From CAYRJD01 sp964424585 (GTDB lineage: Bacteria; Actinomycetota; Acidimicrobiia; Acidimicrobiales; Poriferisodalaceae): DNA of 41,507 nucleotides. Shown here one piece after another: positions 22,779 through 30,550 of the stretch. The DNA is taken from the NCBI GenBank assembly GCA_964424585.1, contig CAYRJD010000002.1:1-41507 (forward strand), read 5' to 3'. The translations under genes were made by a program, and so were the position numbers. The notes below the pieces were generated by a model. The model searched no databases and was not told where the DNA came from. It worked only from the letters and a program-made list of their open reading frames with translations. Position 1 is the stretch's first letter; the number at the start of each line of letters is the position of its first letter.

Positions 22779-23810
22779 CGTCTTGGTGCGAACCGCGGCC
22801 GCCACCTGTGCCCACTTGTCGAGCGCTTCGGGGTCTGACTTGATGTGACCCTCGGTGAGGTACATCACCACCCGCGCGGCGGTGGTGCCGTAGCGGTCGA
22901 TCAGCCGGTCGGCCATCTCGTTCCACGGCCCGACTACCGCGAAGTGCTCGAGCATCTCGTCGGTGATCTCGTTGGCCATCGCCGCGATGTCGCCGTTGGC
23001 GAAGTGCCCTCGCAGCGCGTCGGTGGTGCCGACAAAGCCGAGGTCGTCGAACTGAAACGAGTAGTTGGGCGTGGTGCCGTAGAACGCGATCTGCGTGCGA
23101 GCTTGACGCACGAGCGGCTCAAGCTCAGCCGGCGTGTCGCCCGGCGCGGCGAACACCGGCACGATCAGATCGATGTCATCCACGTTGCGGCCCGCACGCT
23201 GCGCGCCCTGCGCGACTTGGGGCAGCAGCCGGTTGTTGATGTAGTGCATCGTGTGCATCGGGTGCACGTGCACGCCGTCGGCGACCTCGCCCGCCACCCG
23301 GTTCATCACCGGGCCGACCGATGAGATGTCGACCTTGACGTCGCCGAAGTTGTGCGCCGGTGGACGCCACTGGTCGGGCAGCAGCGTGAGCTGAAAGAAC
23401 TCACCCTCGAAGGCGAGCTTCTCTTCGCGACGGAACGCCGCGAAGCACGCCTTGACCGCCAGCACGTACTCTCGCAGCCGCGCCGCCGGATGATCGAAGC
23501 GAGACGAGTAGCGCCGCACGATGTGAGCGCGCACCTGGCTGCCGAGCCCCAGCCGAAACCGGCCCTTGGTCTCGGCTGCTAGCTCCCAGGCGATCTGCGC
23601 CGACACCATCGGGCTGCGCGGAAACGCAACCGCGATGCCGGTGGTGAACGTCAGCTCGGGTGCCGCCATCGCCGCGGCGGTCAGCTGCATCCACGGCACC
23701 TGGCCGGTCTCGGTGTAGAGCATCCCGGAAAAGCCAGCGGCTTGCACGTCGCGCGCCAACTTGGCGGCATCGTGCCAGCTCGACGATCCGGTCATCAGGT
23801 CAAAGTGCAT
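22764..23810 (-). CDS. LLM-class F420-dependent oxidoreductase (TIGR03617-like)
   Basis: 348-residue luciferase-like F420 enzyme of the MSMEG_2256-like type. Diagnostic parts are MHFDLMTGSSSWHDAA, FSGMLYTETGQVPWMQL, GIAVAFPRSPMVSAQIAWELA and GRFRLGLGSQVRAHIVRRYS. Substrate unknown. The ATG at 23810 begins the first barrel strand. The downstream SDR is translationally coupled (GTGA), so the two probably act on linked substrates. A divergent acyl-CoA synthetase starts 88 bp away. Confidence 0.87.
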   Translation of the reverse strand: MHFDLMTGSSSWHDAAKLARDVQAAGFSGMLYTETGQVPWMQLTAAAMAAPELTFTTGIAVAFPRSPMVSAQIAWELAAETKGRFRLGLGSQVRAHIVRRYSSRFDHPAARLREYVLAVKACFAAFRREEKLAFEGEFFQLTLLPDQWRPPAHNFGDVKVDISSVGPVMNRVAGEVADGVHVHPMHTMHYINNRLLPQVAQGAQRAGRNVDDIDLIVPVFAAPGDTPAELEPLVRQARTQIAFYGTTPNYSFQFDDLGFVGTTDALRGHFANGDIAAMANEITDEMLEHFAVVGPWNEMADRLIDRYGTTAARVVMYLTEGHIKSDPEALDKWAQVAAAVRTKTGPVS

Positions 23811-23886
23811 GGTGGCTCATTTCATTGGCGGGTTAGCGGGCGAGCACATTAGAGCCTCGCTCGGCGGTGAGCGCAGCGAGGCGTTC

Positions 23887-23892
23887 TAGTCT
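23887..23892 (+). promoter_or_regulatory. -10-like box TAGTCT, leaderless promoter candidate
   Basis: TAGTCT ends 6 nt before the ATG of the acyl-CoA synthetase gene, the spacing expected for a leaderless transcript. Confidence 0.45.
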
Positions 23893-23898
23893 TGCGCT

Positions 23899-25503
23899 AT
23901 GGCGGAATACGAGTGGCTCCTGTTGGGTGAGGTCGTCGATCGGGCGGCCCGCAAGTGGGGCGACCGCACGGCGGTCATCTACGGCGACGAACGGTGGACG
24001 TACGACGAGCTAGCGCGCGACGTCGACGCCGTCGCGAAGGCGCTGCTGGCGCTCGGCGTCACCCGCGGCGATCACGTGGCGGTGTGGATGACCAACCAGC
24101 CCAAGTGGCTGCACCTCATGTACGGCATCGCCAAGGTCGGCGCAACCATCGTGCCGCTCAACACCCGCTACCGCTCAGACGACCTCGCCTACACGGTCAC
24201 CCAGAGCCAGAGCCGGTTCATGATCTTGATGGAACGCTCGGGCCCCATCGACTACCGCTCGCTGTTCGCCACCGCGCGCGACGAAATCGAAGCCGCCGGA
24301 CACCTCACGAGCGTCGTCATCGACGGCGAGCCGCTCCAACGCAGCACCACCTACAGCGACTTCCTCGCGGCGGGCGCGACCGTCAGCGACGATGCGCTCG
24401 CAGCCGCGGCCGCTGCCGCCACCGTCGACGACAAGATGATGATCGCGTATACGTCCGGCACGACCGGCCACCCGAAGGGCGTCGTGCACACGCACAAGCC
24501 GCTGCGCAACAGCCGCGAGCGAGCGATGCTGCTCGGCCACACCGCCAACGACGTCCACATGAACTACCTGCCGCTGTTTCACCTCTTCGGCTACGGCGAG
24601 GTCGCGCTGCAGGCCGCGCTCACCGGTGCCGCGCAAGTGCTGTTCGACACGTTCGATCCGCCCGCCATTTTGGACGCTGTGGCAGCCGAAGGCGGCACGG
24701 TGCTGCACGGCTTCGACAGCCACTGGTCGGATCTATTGCGCGCCCAAGCCGAGCAGCCCCGCGACGTGTCCAGCTTGCGAATGGGAACGCTCGCCGCGGG
24801 CATGAAGAGTTCGACGCCCATCGCGGAGGAGGCGCAGCGAGTGTTCTGCCCGACCGTCAGCGGCTACGGCATGAGCGAGACGTGGGCGTTCGTCGCCTGC
24901 ACTCACCCGCTCGACAGCTTCGAGCTGCGCACTAGCGCGTCCGGCTACCCGATGGACGGGCTCGAGTTTGAGATCCGCGACCTCGACACCGGCGCGGTGG
25001 CTGGCGTGGGCGAGCCGGGCGGCCTGTTCGCCCGGGGCTACACGATCATGGACGGCTACTGGGACAAGCCCGACGCCACCGCCGCGGTGCTGTCTGACGA
25101 CGGCTGGCTCAACACCGGCGACATGGCTTACGTCCGCCCTGACGGTCACCTCGTGTTCGTCGGTCGCCACAAAGACATGCTCAAGGTCGGGGGCGAGAAC
25201 GTGTCGCCCGCCGAGGTCGAGGGCTATCTGCTGGCGTCCGGCGGGCTCACCGAGATCGCGGTCGTCGGCTACCCCGACCCTCGCCTGGTCGAGGTGCCCG
25301 TCGCGTTCGCCGTGAGAGAAGAGGGTTCAACCGTCACTGCGGACGAACTCATCGAGCGCTGCCGCGGACGCATCGCGAGCTTCAAGATTCCGCGCGACGT
25401 CATCTTCGTCGACGAGATGCCCGCGACGCCGTCGGGCAAGATTCGCAAGGTCGAGCTGCGCTCCTGGGCGCTCGACCGGCTAGGCGATCCCTCTCATGGC
25501 TAA
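23899..25503 (+). CDS. AMP-forming acyl-CoA synthetase
   Basis: 534-residue ANL-superfamily ligase that activates a carboxylic acid through an acyl-adenylate to the CoA thioester. The P-loop-like motif YTSGTTGHPKG is at 184-194, GYGMSETW is the A5-type motif, and the hinge region (VGRHKDMLKVGGENVSPAEVE) and C-terminal catalytic Lys514 (TPSGKIRK) are all present. Chain-length or ring specificity cannot be told. It is divergent from the LLM/SDR pair and convergent with an acyl-CoA dehydrogenase, forming a small catabolic neighbourhood. Confidence 0.92.
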   Translation: MAEYEWLLLGEVVDRAARKWGDRTAVIYGDERWTYDELARDVDAVAKALLALGVTRGDHVAVWMTNQPKWLHLMYGIAKVGATIVPLNTRYRSDDLAYTVTQSQSRFMILMERSGPIDYRSLFATARDEIEAAGHLTSVVIDGEPLQRSTTYSDFLAAGATVSDDALAAAAAAATVDDKMMIAYTSGTTGHPKGVVHTHKPLRNSRERAMLLGHTANDVHMNYLPLFHLFGYGEVALQAALTGAAQVLFDTFDPPAILDAVAAEGGTVLHGFDSHWSDLLRAQAEQPRDVSSLRMGTLAAGMKSSTPIAEEAQRVFCPTVSGYGMSETWAFVACTHPLDSFELRTSASGYPMDGLEFEIRDLDTGAVAGVGEPGGLFARGYTIMDGYWDKPDATAAVLSDDGWLNTGDMAYVRPDGHLVFVGRHKDMLKVGGENVSPAEVEGYLLASGGLTEIAVVGYPDPRLVEVPVAFAVREEGSTVTADELIERCRGRIASFKIPRDVIFVDEMPATPSGKIRKVELRSWALDRLGDPSHG

Positions 25504-25555
25504 TTGGGCTCATGGCTAACGGCTGACGCCGATTCGGTCTTACGGCTGACGCCCG

Positions 25556-26875
25556 TTACGGACCGACGAACGTCGGCCCGCCCAGCGTGTGAGTCGACGC
25601 CAGACCCGCGGCGCGCTCGGCCTCGCGGGTTTTCACCTCGGCCCGAGCGACGACGTGGTGGTGCACCTCATCTGGCCCGTCAGCCAGCCGCAGCGTGCGC
25701 TGCGCGTGCCACATCTCCGCAAGCGGAAACCACTGCGACACGCCGGCGGCACCGTGCATCTGGATGGCTTCGTTGATGATGTCGCAGCACTTCTCCGGCA
25801 CCATCGCCTTCACCGCGCTCACCCAAACCCGCGCCTCAGCGTTGCCGAGCGTGTCCATCGCCTTCGCCGCGCGCAGCACCATCAGCCGCATCGCTTCGAC
25901 CTCGATGCGAGCCCGCGACACGACCTCCATGTTCTTGCCCAGGTTGATGAGCCGCTTGCCGAACCCCTCGCGGCCCACGCCGCGGTCGACCATCATCTCG
26001 ATCGCCTTCTCGGCCGCGCCGATCGAACGCATGCAGTGGTGAATGCGACCGGGGCCGAGCCGCAGCTGCGAGATTTCAAAGCCACGTCCCTCGCCCAGCA
26101 AGATGTTGTCTTTAGGAACGCGCACGTCGGTGAAGCGGATGTGCATGTGCCCGTGCGGCGCGTCGTCGCCGCCGAACACGTGCATCGGCCCCAAGATGTC
26201 GACGCCCGGGGTGTCGATCGGCACGAGAATTTGGCTCTGCTGCTTGTAGGTGTCGGCGTCCGGGTTGGTGCGCACCATCGTGATCATGATTTTGCAGCGC
26301 GGGTCGCCCGCGCCTGAGATGTAGAACTTCTCGCCGTTGATGACCCACTCTTCGCCGTCGAGCACGGCGTTGGTGGCGACCTGCTTGGCGTCGCTGCTCA
26401 TCACGGCGGGCTCGGTCATCGCATACGCCGAGCGAATCTCGCCGTTCAGCAGCGGCTCAAGCCACTGCTCTTTCTGCGCCGGCGTGCCGACCCGTTCGAG
26501 CACCTCCATGTTGCCGGTGTCTGGAGCGGAGCAGTTGAGGCACTCCGACGCGAGGCGGTTCTTGCCCAGCTCGTTGGCGATGTAGGCGTAGTCGAGGTTG
26601 CTCAAGCCTTCGCCGGTCTCGGCGCTTGGCAAGAAGAAGTTCCACAGCCCCTTCTCGCGCGCCTTCGCCTTCGCCTTGTCGAGCAGCTCGAGCTGCCCAG
26701 GCGCCCAGCTCCACCGCTCTGTGCGGCCTTCGCCTAGTTCGTAGAACTCTTCGGTGATCGGGTCGACCTCTTCTCGCACGAACGCTTTGACTGCTTCGTA
26801 GAGCGGCTCGACGCCGGTTGACATTCGCAGATCGAAATCGTCCATTCCGGCTGACTTGAGTGCGCCTCCGACCAT
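25556..26875 (-). CDS. Acyl-CoA dehydrogenase
   Basis: 439-residue FAD acyl-CoA dehydrogenase. Typical segments include AYAMTEPAVMSSDAKQVATN (FAD/substrate loop), YISGAGDPRCKIMITMVRT, and near the C-terminus IQMHGAAGVSQWFPLAEMWH plus a DGPDEVHHHVVAR motif. The last segment matches the ACAD10/11-like and plant-type subgroup, where Asp in DGPDE replaces the usual Glu base position. The ATG at 26875 has AAAGGAGTCAGCA before it, a strong ribosome-binding site, and a TAATCT box lies further upstream. It is divergent from the DUF3499 gene. Confidence 0.9.
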   Translation of the reverse strand: MVGGALKSAGMDDFDLRMSTGVEPLYEAVKAFVREEVDPITEEFYELGEGRTERWSWAPGQLELLDKAKAKAREKGLWNFFLPSAETGEGLSNLDYAYIANELGKNRLASECLNCSAPDTGNMEVLERVGTPAQKEQWLEPLLNGEIRSAYAMTEPAVMSSDAKQVATNAVLDGEEWVINGEKFYISGAGDPRCKIMITMVRTNPDADTYKQQSQILVPIDTPGVDILGPMHVFGGDDAPHGHMHIRFTDVRVPKDNILLGEGRGFEISQLRLGPGRIHHCMRSIGAAEKAIEMMVDRGVGREGFGKRLINLGKNMEVVSRARIEVEAMRLMVLRAAKAMDTLGNAEARVWVSAVKAMVPEKCCDIINEAIQMHGAAGVSQWFPLAEMWHAQRTLRLADGPDEVHHHVVARAEVKTREAERAAGLASTHTLGGPTFVGP

Positions 26876-26904
26876 TGCTGACTCCTTTGTAGTTGTGTGT
26901 GACA

Positions 26905-26910
26905 AGATTA
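26905..26910 (-). promoter_or_regulatory. -10 box TAATCT for the acyl-CoA dehydrogenase gene
   Basis: TAATCT on the minus strand lies 29 nt before the ATG at 26875, with AAAGGAGT in the expected leader. Such an AT-rich hexamer stands out in this GC-rich DNA. The -35 is not clear. Confidence 0.45.
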
Positions 26911-26916
26911 GCGGCA

Positions 26917-27288
26917 ATGATGAACTGCATTCGTGGCCGGTGTGAGTTGATGGCGGTCAGCGGGCTGGGATACGACCTCCGCAACTGCGAGGCGTGGCTG
27001 TTCGACCTGTCTGGGCCGCCGGCCAAAATAGACGCGGCGCTCGCCGCTGGCGCGGTGGTGCTGTGCGATCAGCACGCGTCGGAGATCACCGTGCCGCTGG
27101 GGTGGGAACTCACCGACCAGCGAGCCACCGAACTCGACCTCGGACTGTCGCGCAGCCAAGCGGCGAGCCCACCCAGCGAGGCCGCACCCGCAGAGCCGCC
27201 GCCACGCCCAGCCGACAGCTTCGATGGCGGCTCGACGCCGCTGCTCGAACGAGCCTTCAGAGTCGGTCGGACGCCCGTAGGTCGGTAA
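26917..27288 (+). CDS. DUF3499-type small zinc-binding-like protein
   Basis: 123-residue protein like the actinobacterial DUF3499 family. The conserved pattern is visible: Cys4 and Cys9 in MMNCIRGRCE, a middle beta segment, then LCDQHASEITVPLGWE with Cys50 and His53, together a likely metal site. The C-terminal half is Pro/Ala-rich and probably disordered. Function is unknown in the family. Two ATGs (26917, 26920) are possible starts. The 3' end overlaps a convergent small gene by 32 bp. Confidence 0.75.
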   Translation: MMNCIRGRCELMAVSGLGYDLRNCEAWLFDLSGPPAKIDAALAAGAVVLCDQHASEITVPLGWELTDQRATELDLGLSRSQAASPPSEAAPAEPPPRPADSFDGGSTPLLERAFRVGRTPVGR

Positions 27289-27517
27289 GCGTCACCCGGC
27301 CGCCGCCCGACAGCGTCGCCCTGAACCGAACGCCGTCGCCGTCGGCCAGCACCAAGTTGTTGCCCTCCGACGTGACGCGCAGCGACACGCCCGTTTCGGC
27401 TTCGAGCCCGGGGCGCGCAGCTTCCAGCGCCGAGCGCACCAGCTGTCGGCGCTGCGCCTCGAGCAAGTCCATGTCGAACTCGACGAAGTCGCCCGGCTCG
27501 GTGCCTGAACGGGTCAT
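27257..27517 (-). CDS. Small unknown protein
   Basis: 86-residue protein that I do not recognise. It begins MTRSGTEPGDFVEFDMDLLEAQ, has a predicted helix (about 18-38) and then short beta-like segments ending in TLTDLRASDRL. ATG start at 27517. It is convergent with the DUF3499 gene (32-bp overlap) and divergent from the zinc-ribbon gene 18 bp away. Its own gap and a sensible amphipathic sequence support it, but it could still be a chance frame. Confidence 0.5.
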   Translation of the reverse strand: MTRSGTEPGDFVEFDMDLLEAQRRQLVRSALEAARPGLEAETGVSLRVTSEGNNLVLADGDGVRFRATLSGGGRVTLTDLRASDRL

Positions 27518-27535
27518 GACGGCAAACTCACGCCC

Positions 27536-27790
27536 GTGAGTTTGTGGCTGGCGGTGCCGCTATCGCTGCTGTTCATCTTCGTCGTCTATCGCATCGGGTT
27601 GCGGCTGATGGCGACGTTCTCAAGTCCGATCCCCGAACCGCCTCCGCCGGGCGAGCTGCGGCGCGTCAAGCTCAACTTCCGGTGCACCATCTGCGGCACC
27701 GAGATGCGCGTCACCCGAGCGCCGAGCGAAGAGCCGGAGCCGCCACGTTGCTGCATGGAAGAGATGGTGCTGCTGGTCGACGACGACTGA
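27536..27790 (+). CDS. Membrane-anchored zinc-ribbon-like small protein
   Basis: 84-residue protein with an N-terminal membrane helix (about 4-26), a Pro-rich linker and a four-cysteine knuckle: Cys50 and Cys53 in FRCTICGTEM and Cys72-Cys73 in RCCMEEM. This layout is common in uncharacterised actinobacterial small proteins. GTG start at 27536 (MSLWLAVPLS). The role is unknown; a metal-binding cytoplasmic tail at the membrane is the inference. Confidence 0.7.
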   Translation: MSLWLAVPLSLLFIFVVYRIGLRLMATFSSPIPEPPPPGELRRVKLNFRCTICGTEMRVTRAPSEEPEPPRCCMEEMVLLVDDD

Positions 27791-27862
27791 GCCGCAGGCT
27801 GGTCCGTCCGATTGGGCCGCGGGCTGGCCGCGGGCTGGTCTGTCAGATTGGGCCGCGGGCTG
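27791..27862. repeat. 36-bp tandem duplication between convergent genes
   Basis: Two 36-bp copies (27791-27826 and 27827-27862) with four mismatches, GC-rich and containing ATTGGGCCGCGGGCTG in both. It lies in the 80-bp gap between the zinc-ribbon gene and crgA, which converge here. Confidence 0.85.
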
Positions 27863-27870
27863 GTCCGCGG

Positions 27871-28173
27871 CTAGCGCCAGCGGGTCGATGCCAGCAGCCC
27901 GCCCAGCACGATCACCAGCCCGACGCCCAGCCAAACGTTCGACGCGCCGCCCGGCAGCCAGTCGAGGTAGTTGCCGACGATGATGAACGCGCCGAAGCCC
28001 AGCAGCCCGCCGATGAGCCACCCGAACCAGCTGGGCGAGTGCTTGACGTGACGTTCTGATTCGACGTGCGGCTGCGCGGTGCGCTCGGGGTGCGTGCCCT
28101 TGGGAGTGACCCGTCTAGAGATTGACCCTTTACTTGCTGACTGATTCACTGGCGTTGAGTGTAGGAAACTCAC
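27871..28173 (-). CDS. crgA: Cell division protein CrgA
   Basis: Up to 100 residues with the CrgA architecture: a basic cytoplasmic N-terminus, SPSWFGWLIGGLLGFGAFI (first helix, about 49-68), a short loop WLPGG, a second helix (79-95) and the characteristic ending STRWR. CrgA helps place FtsZ and recruits septal peptidoglycan proteins in actinobacteria. The GTG at 28173 is used; a GTG at 28149 is equally possible and would give 92 residues. It is the last gene of the FHA-pstP-rodA-pbpA-pknB-crgA operon, 19 bp after pknB, the same neighbourhood as in mycobacteria. Confidence 0.85.
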   Translation of the reverse strand: MSFLHSTPVNQSASKGSISRRVTPKGTHPERTAQPHVESERHVKHSPSWFGWLIGGLLGFGAFIIVGNYLDWLPGGASNVWLGVGLVIVLGGLLASTRWR

Positions 28174-28192
28174 GAGTGCGCGGCCGCGCGCC

Positions 28193-30520
28193 TCAGTTCG
28201 CGATCTCTTCCTCGGCCAGCAAGACTCTGACCGGCTCGTGACGCCGCACCACTAGCTCGGTGCCTGCGACGGGCTGCAGCGACACCACCTGGCCGACTCT
28301 CACGTCGCCGGCGGCGACCGCGAACGGCACAACCTCGCTCGTCAGGCCCAGCTCTTCGAGCGCCACGATCACCTCAGCCACGTCGGTCGTTCCTAGCTCG
28401 GCCAGCGACGGCATCACCACCGTCGCTTCGGGCACGTAGACGACCAGCACGACCTCTGAGCCTGCGAGCAGCGTCGTGCCCGGCTCGGGAATCAGCTCGC
28501 CGACCTCGTTCAGCTGCGGGTCGTCAGCAGTTCGCTCGGTCTCTTCGATGCGAGTGTTGAACCCGAGCGCCGCCAGCGCGCTCTCGACCTCGACGGGCTC
28601 GGTCGCGTCGAGTTCGGCGAGCGACGGCACGGTGATGGTCGCCGGGCCGTCAGACACCACCAGCGTCACCACCGAGTCGCGCTCGAGGCCGGTGTCGGCC
28701 TGCGGGCTCGTTCGCATCACCGTGTCTTCGGGAAACAGCGTCGAGTTTTCGCGTTCGATGACGGTCTGCAGCTGCAGCCTGGCGAGCGTGATCTGCGCGT
28801 CGCTCAGCGACTGCGCGACCAGGTCGGGCACGATGACTTCGCCACGCCCAGATGAGACGGTCAGCGTGATCTCGGCGCCCTGGGGTCGCTCGTCGCCGCT
28901 GCGGACGCTCTGGTCGATGACCACTCCCGCTTCGACGACGTCGTCACGAATGTCGTTGCGGGCGACCTGTAAACCCATGCTCGAAAGCCGCTCGGCTGCC
29001 GCGGCGTAGGTCAGCCCCACGACCGCCGGAATCTGCACGGTGACTGCGCCAGACGAAACGAACAGCGTCAGCATCGTCGTCGCGTCGGTGCTTGGTTCGA
29101 GGCTGGTGCCAGCCTCGGGTATCTGGCCGAACACCAGATTTTCTTCGATCTCGTCGTTCTCTTGAAACCGAAAGTCGACCTCAAAGCCGGCGCTGCGCAC
29201 GAAGCCGCTCGACCGCAGCGCTTGGTCGGCATCTTCCCAGTTCAGCCCGACCACCTCGGGCACGCGCAGCGGCTGCACCTCCTCGACGGTCGTGGTGTCG
29301 GCGGGTTCGTCGTCTGAGCGCAGGTTCACGAACAGCGCGATGCCCAGCCCGACGACGACGATGGTGAGCGTCACCACGAGCGCGACCCAGACGCCGGTGC
29401 CGCCGGGCGGGCCGGCTCGCATGGGAGTCGCGGGCGGGCCGCCGGTCGGCGGAGCGGGCCCGGTGGGCGAAGCCGCTGCGGTTGCTGGTGCCGCGCCCGT
29501 CGGGGCGGGTGACGCTTCGCTCACCGGAGGGCTGGGCGGCACAGCGCCCGTGTGGCGTGACGGCGTCTGACCAGCGCTGCTGGTGCCGGCGGGAGCCACG
29601 ACGGGAACGACCTGGGTCGCGTCGGCGGCCAGCGGGTCGCCGCCAACCTCCTGCGCACTCTCGGTGAGCGTCGGGTCAACACTTCGGTGCCGCGACAGTT
29701 CCAGTGCGACGCGCATGTCGTTCGCCGAGTCGAAGCGGGCGCGCGGGTCTTTTTCCAGGCCTCGCAGGCACACCGCTTCGAGCGCTGGCGGAATGTCGGC
29801 GTTGAACTTCGTGGGCGGCGTCGGGGCTTCCCGCACGTGCTTGTAGGTGATGGCGACGGCGTTCTCGCCGGTGAACGGCGGCCCCGACGTCAGCATCTCA
29901 TACAGCACGACCGACAGCGAGTAGAGGTCGCTGCGCTGGTCGATTTCGTAGCCCTGCGCCTGCTCGGGCGAGAGGTACGTGGCGGTGCCCATCACCGCGC
30001 CGGTCTGGGTCAGCTCGGCGCTCACGTTGCTGATGGCGCGGGCGATGCCGAAGTCGGTCACCTTCACCCGACCTTCGGCGGTGACCAGCACGTTGCCCGG
30101 CTTGATGTCGCGGTGGATCACCGAGTTGGCATGCGCGAACGCCAGCGCGCTGGCGATGTCGATGGCGATGTCGGTGGCTCGGTCAAAGTCGAGCGGCCCC
30201 TCCGCTCTGATGATTTCCGCGAGGCTGCGACCGTCGACGTACTCCATCACGATGTAGTGGGTTCCGCCTTCCACCCCCCAGTCGTAGACCCCGACGACGT
30301 TGGGGTGGCGCAGGTTGGCGGCGGCTTGCGCTTCACGCCGAAACCGCTCGGCGAACGACCCGTCGACCGAGAACTCACGAAACAGCACCTTGACCGCGAC
30401 GGGTCGGTCGAGCATCTGGTCGCGCCCCAAAAACACCTCGGCCATGCCGCCTCGGGCGAGCCTGCGATAAAGCTCGTAGCGGCCGCCCAGCAGCGGCCTC
30501 TGGGGTGAGGTGTCGGTCAC
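28193..30520 (-). CDS. pknB: PASTA-domain serine/threonine protein kinase PknB
   Basis: 775-residue receptor kinase. The kinase domain (about 15-270) has ATP-binding Lys44, HRDIKPGN at 136-143 with catalytic Asp138, DFG at 156-158 and an activation loop with TQTG..TATYLSPEQ. A Pro/Thr-rich linker follows, then one membrane helix (about 375-400) and five PASTA-like repeats outside the cell, beginning near VPEVVGL, IPAVVGL, VPDLVAQ, VPSLAEL and MPSLAEL. PASTA domains bind muropeptides or lipid II and tie growth to phosphorylation. GTG start at 30520, 30 bp after pbpA. No pknA gene is present in the operon. Confidence 0.93.
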   Translation of the reverse strand: MTDTSPQRPLLGGRYELYRRLARGGMAEVFLGRDQMLDRPVAVKVLFREFSVDGSFAERFRREAQAAANLRHPNVVGVYDWGVEGGTHYIVMEYVDGRSLAEIIRAEGPLDFDRATDIAIDIASALAFAHANSVIHRDIKPGNVLVTAEGRVKVTDFGIARAISNVSAELTQTGAVMGTATYLSPEQAQGYEIDQRSDLYSLSVVLYEMLTSGPPFTGENAVAITYKHVREAPTPPTKFNADIPPALEAVCLRGLEKDPRARFDSANDMRVALELSRHRSVDPTLTESAQEVGGDPLAADATQVVPVVAPAGTSSAGQTPSRHTGAVPPSPPVSEASPAPTGAAPATAAASPTGPAPPTGGPPATPMRAGPPGGTGVWVALVVTLTIVVVGLGIALFVNLRSDDEPADTTTVEEVQPLRVPEVVGLNWEDADQALRSSGFVRSAGFEVDFRFQENDEIEENLVFGQIPEAGTSLEPSTDATTMLTLFVSSGAVTVQIPAVVGLTYAAAAERLSSMGLQVARNDIRDDVVEAGVVIDQSVRSGDERPQGAEITLTVSSGRGEVIVPDLVAQSLSDAQITLARLQLQTVIERENSTLFPEDTVMRTSPQADTGLERDSVVTLVVSDGPATITVPSLAELDATEPVEVESALAALGFNTRIEETERTADDPQLNEVGELIPEPGTTLLAGSEVVLVVYVPEATVVMPSLAELGTTDVAEVIVALEELGLTSEVVPFAVAAGDVRVGQVVSLQPVAGTELVVRRHEPVRVLLAEEEIAN

Positions 30521-30550
30521 GGGGGTCTCGTGGGCGGCGGGCGAGGAGCC

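Noticed and set aside
25490..25555. Small repeats (CTCATGGCTAA and ACGGCTGACGCC, two copies each) after the acyl-CoA synthetase gene
   Set aside because: Short, imperfect and without a hairpin; probably local slippage in a 52-bp convergent gap.
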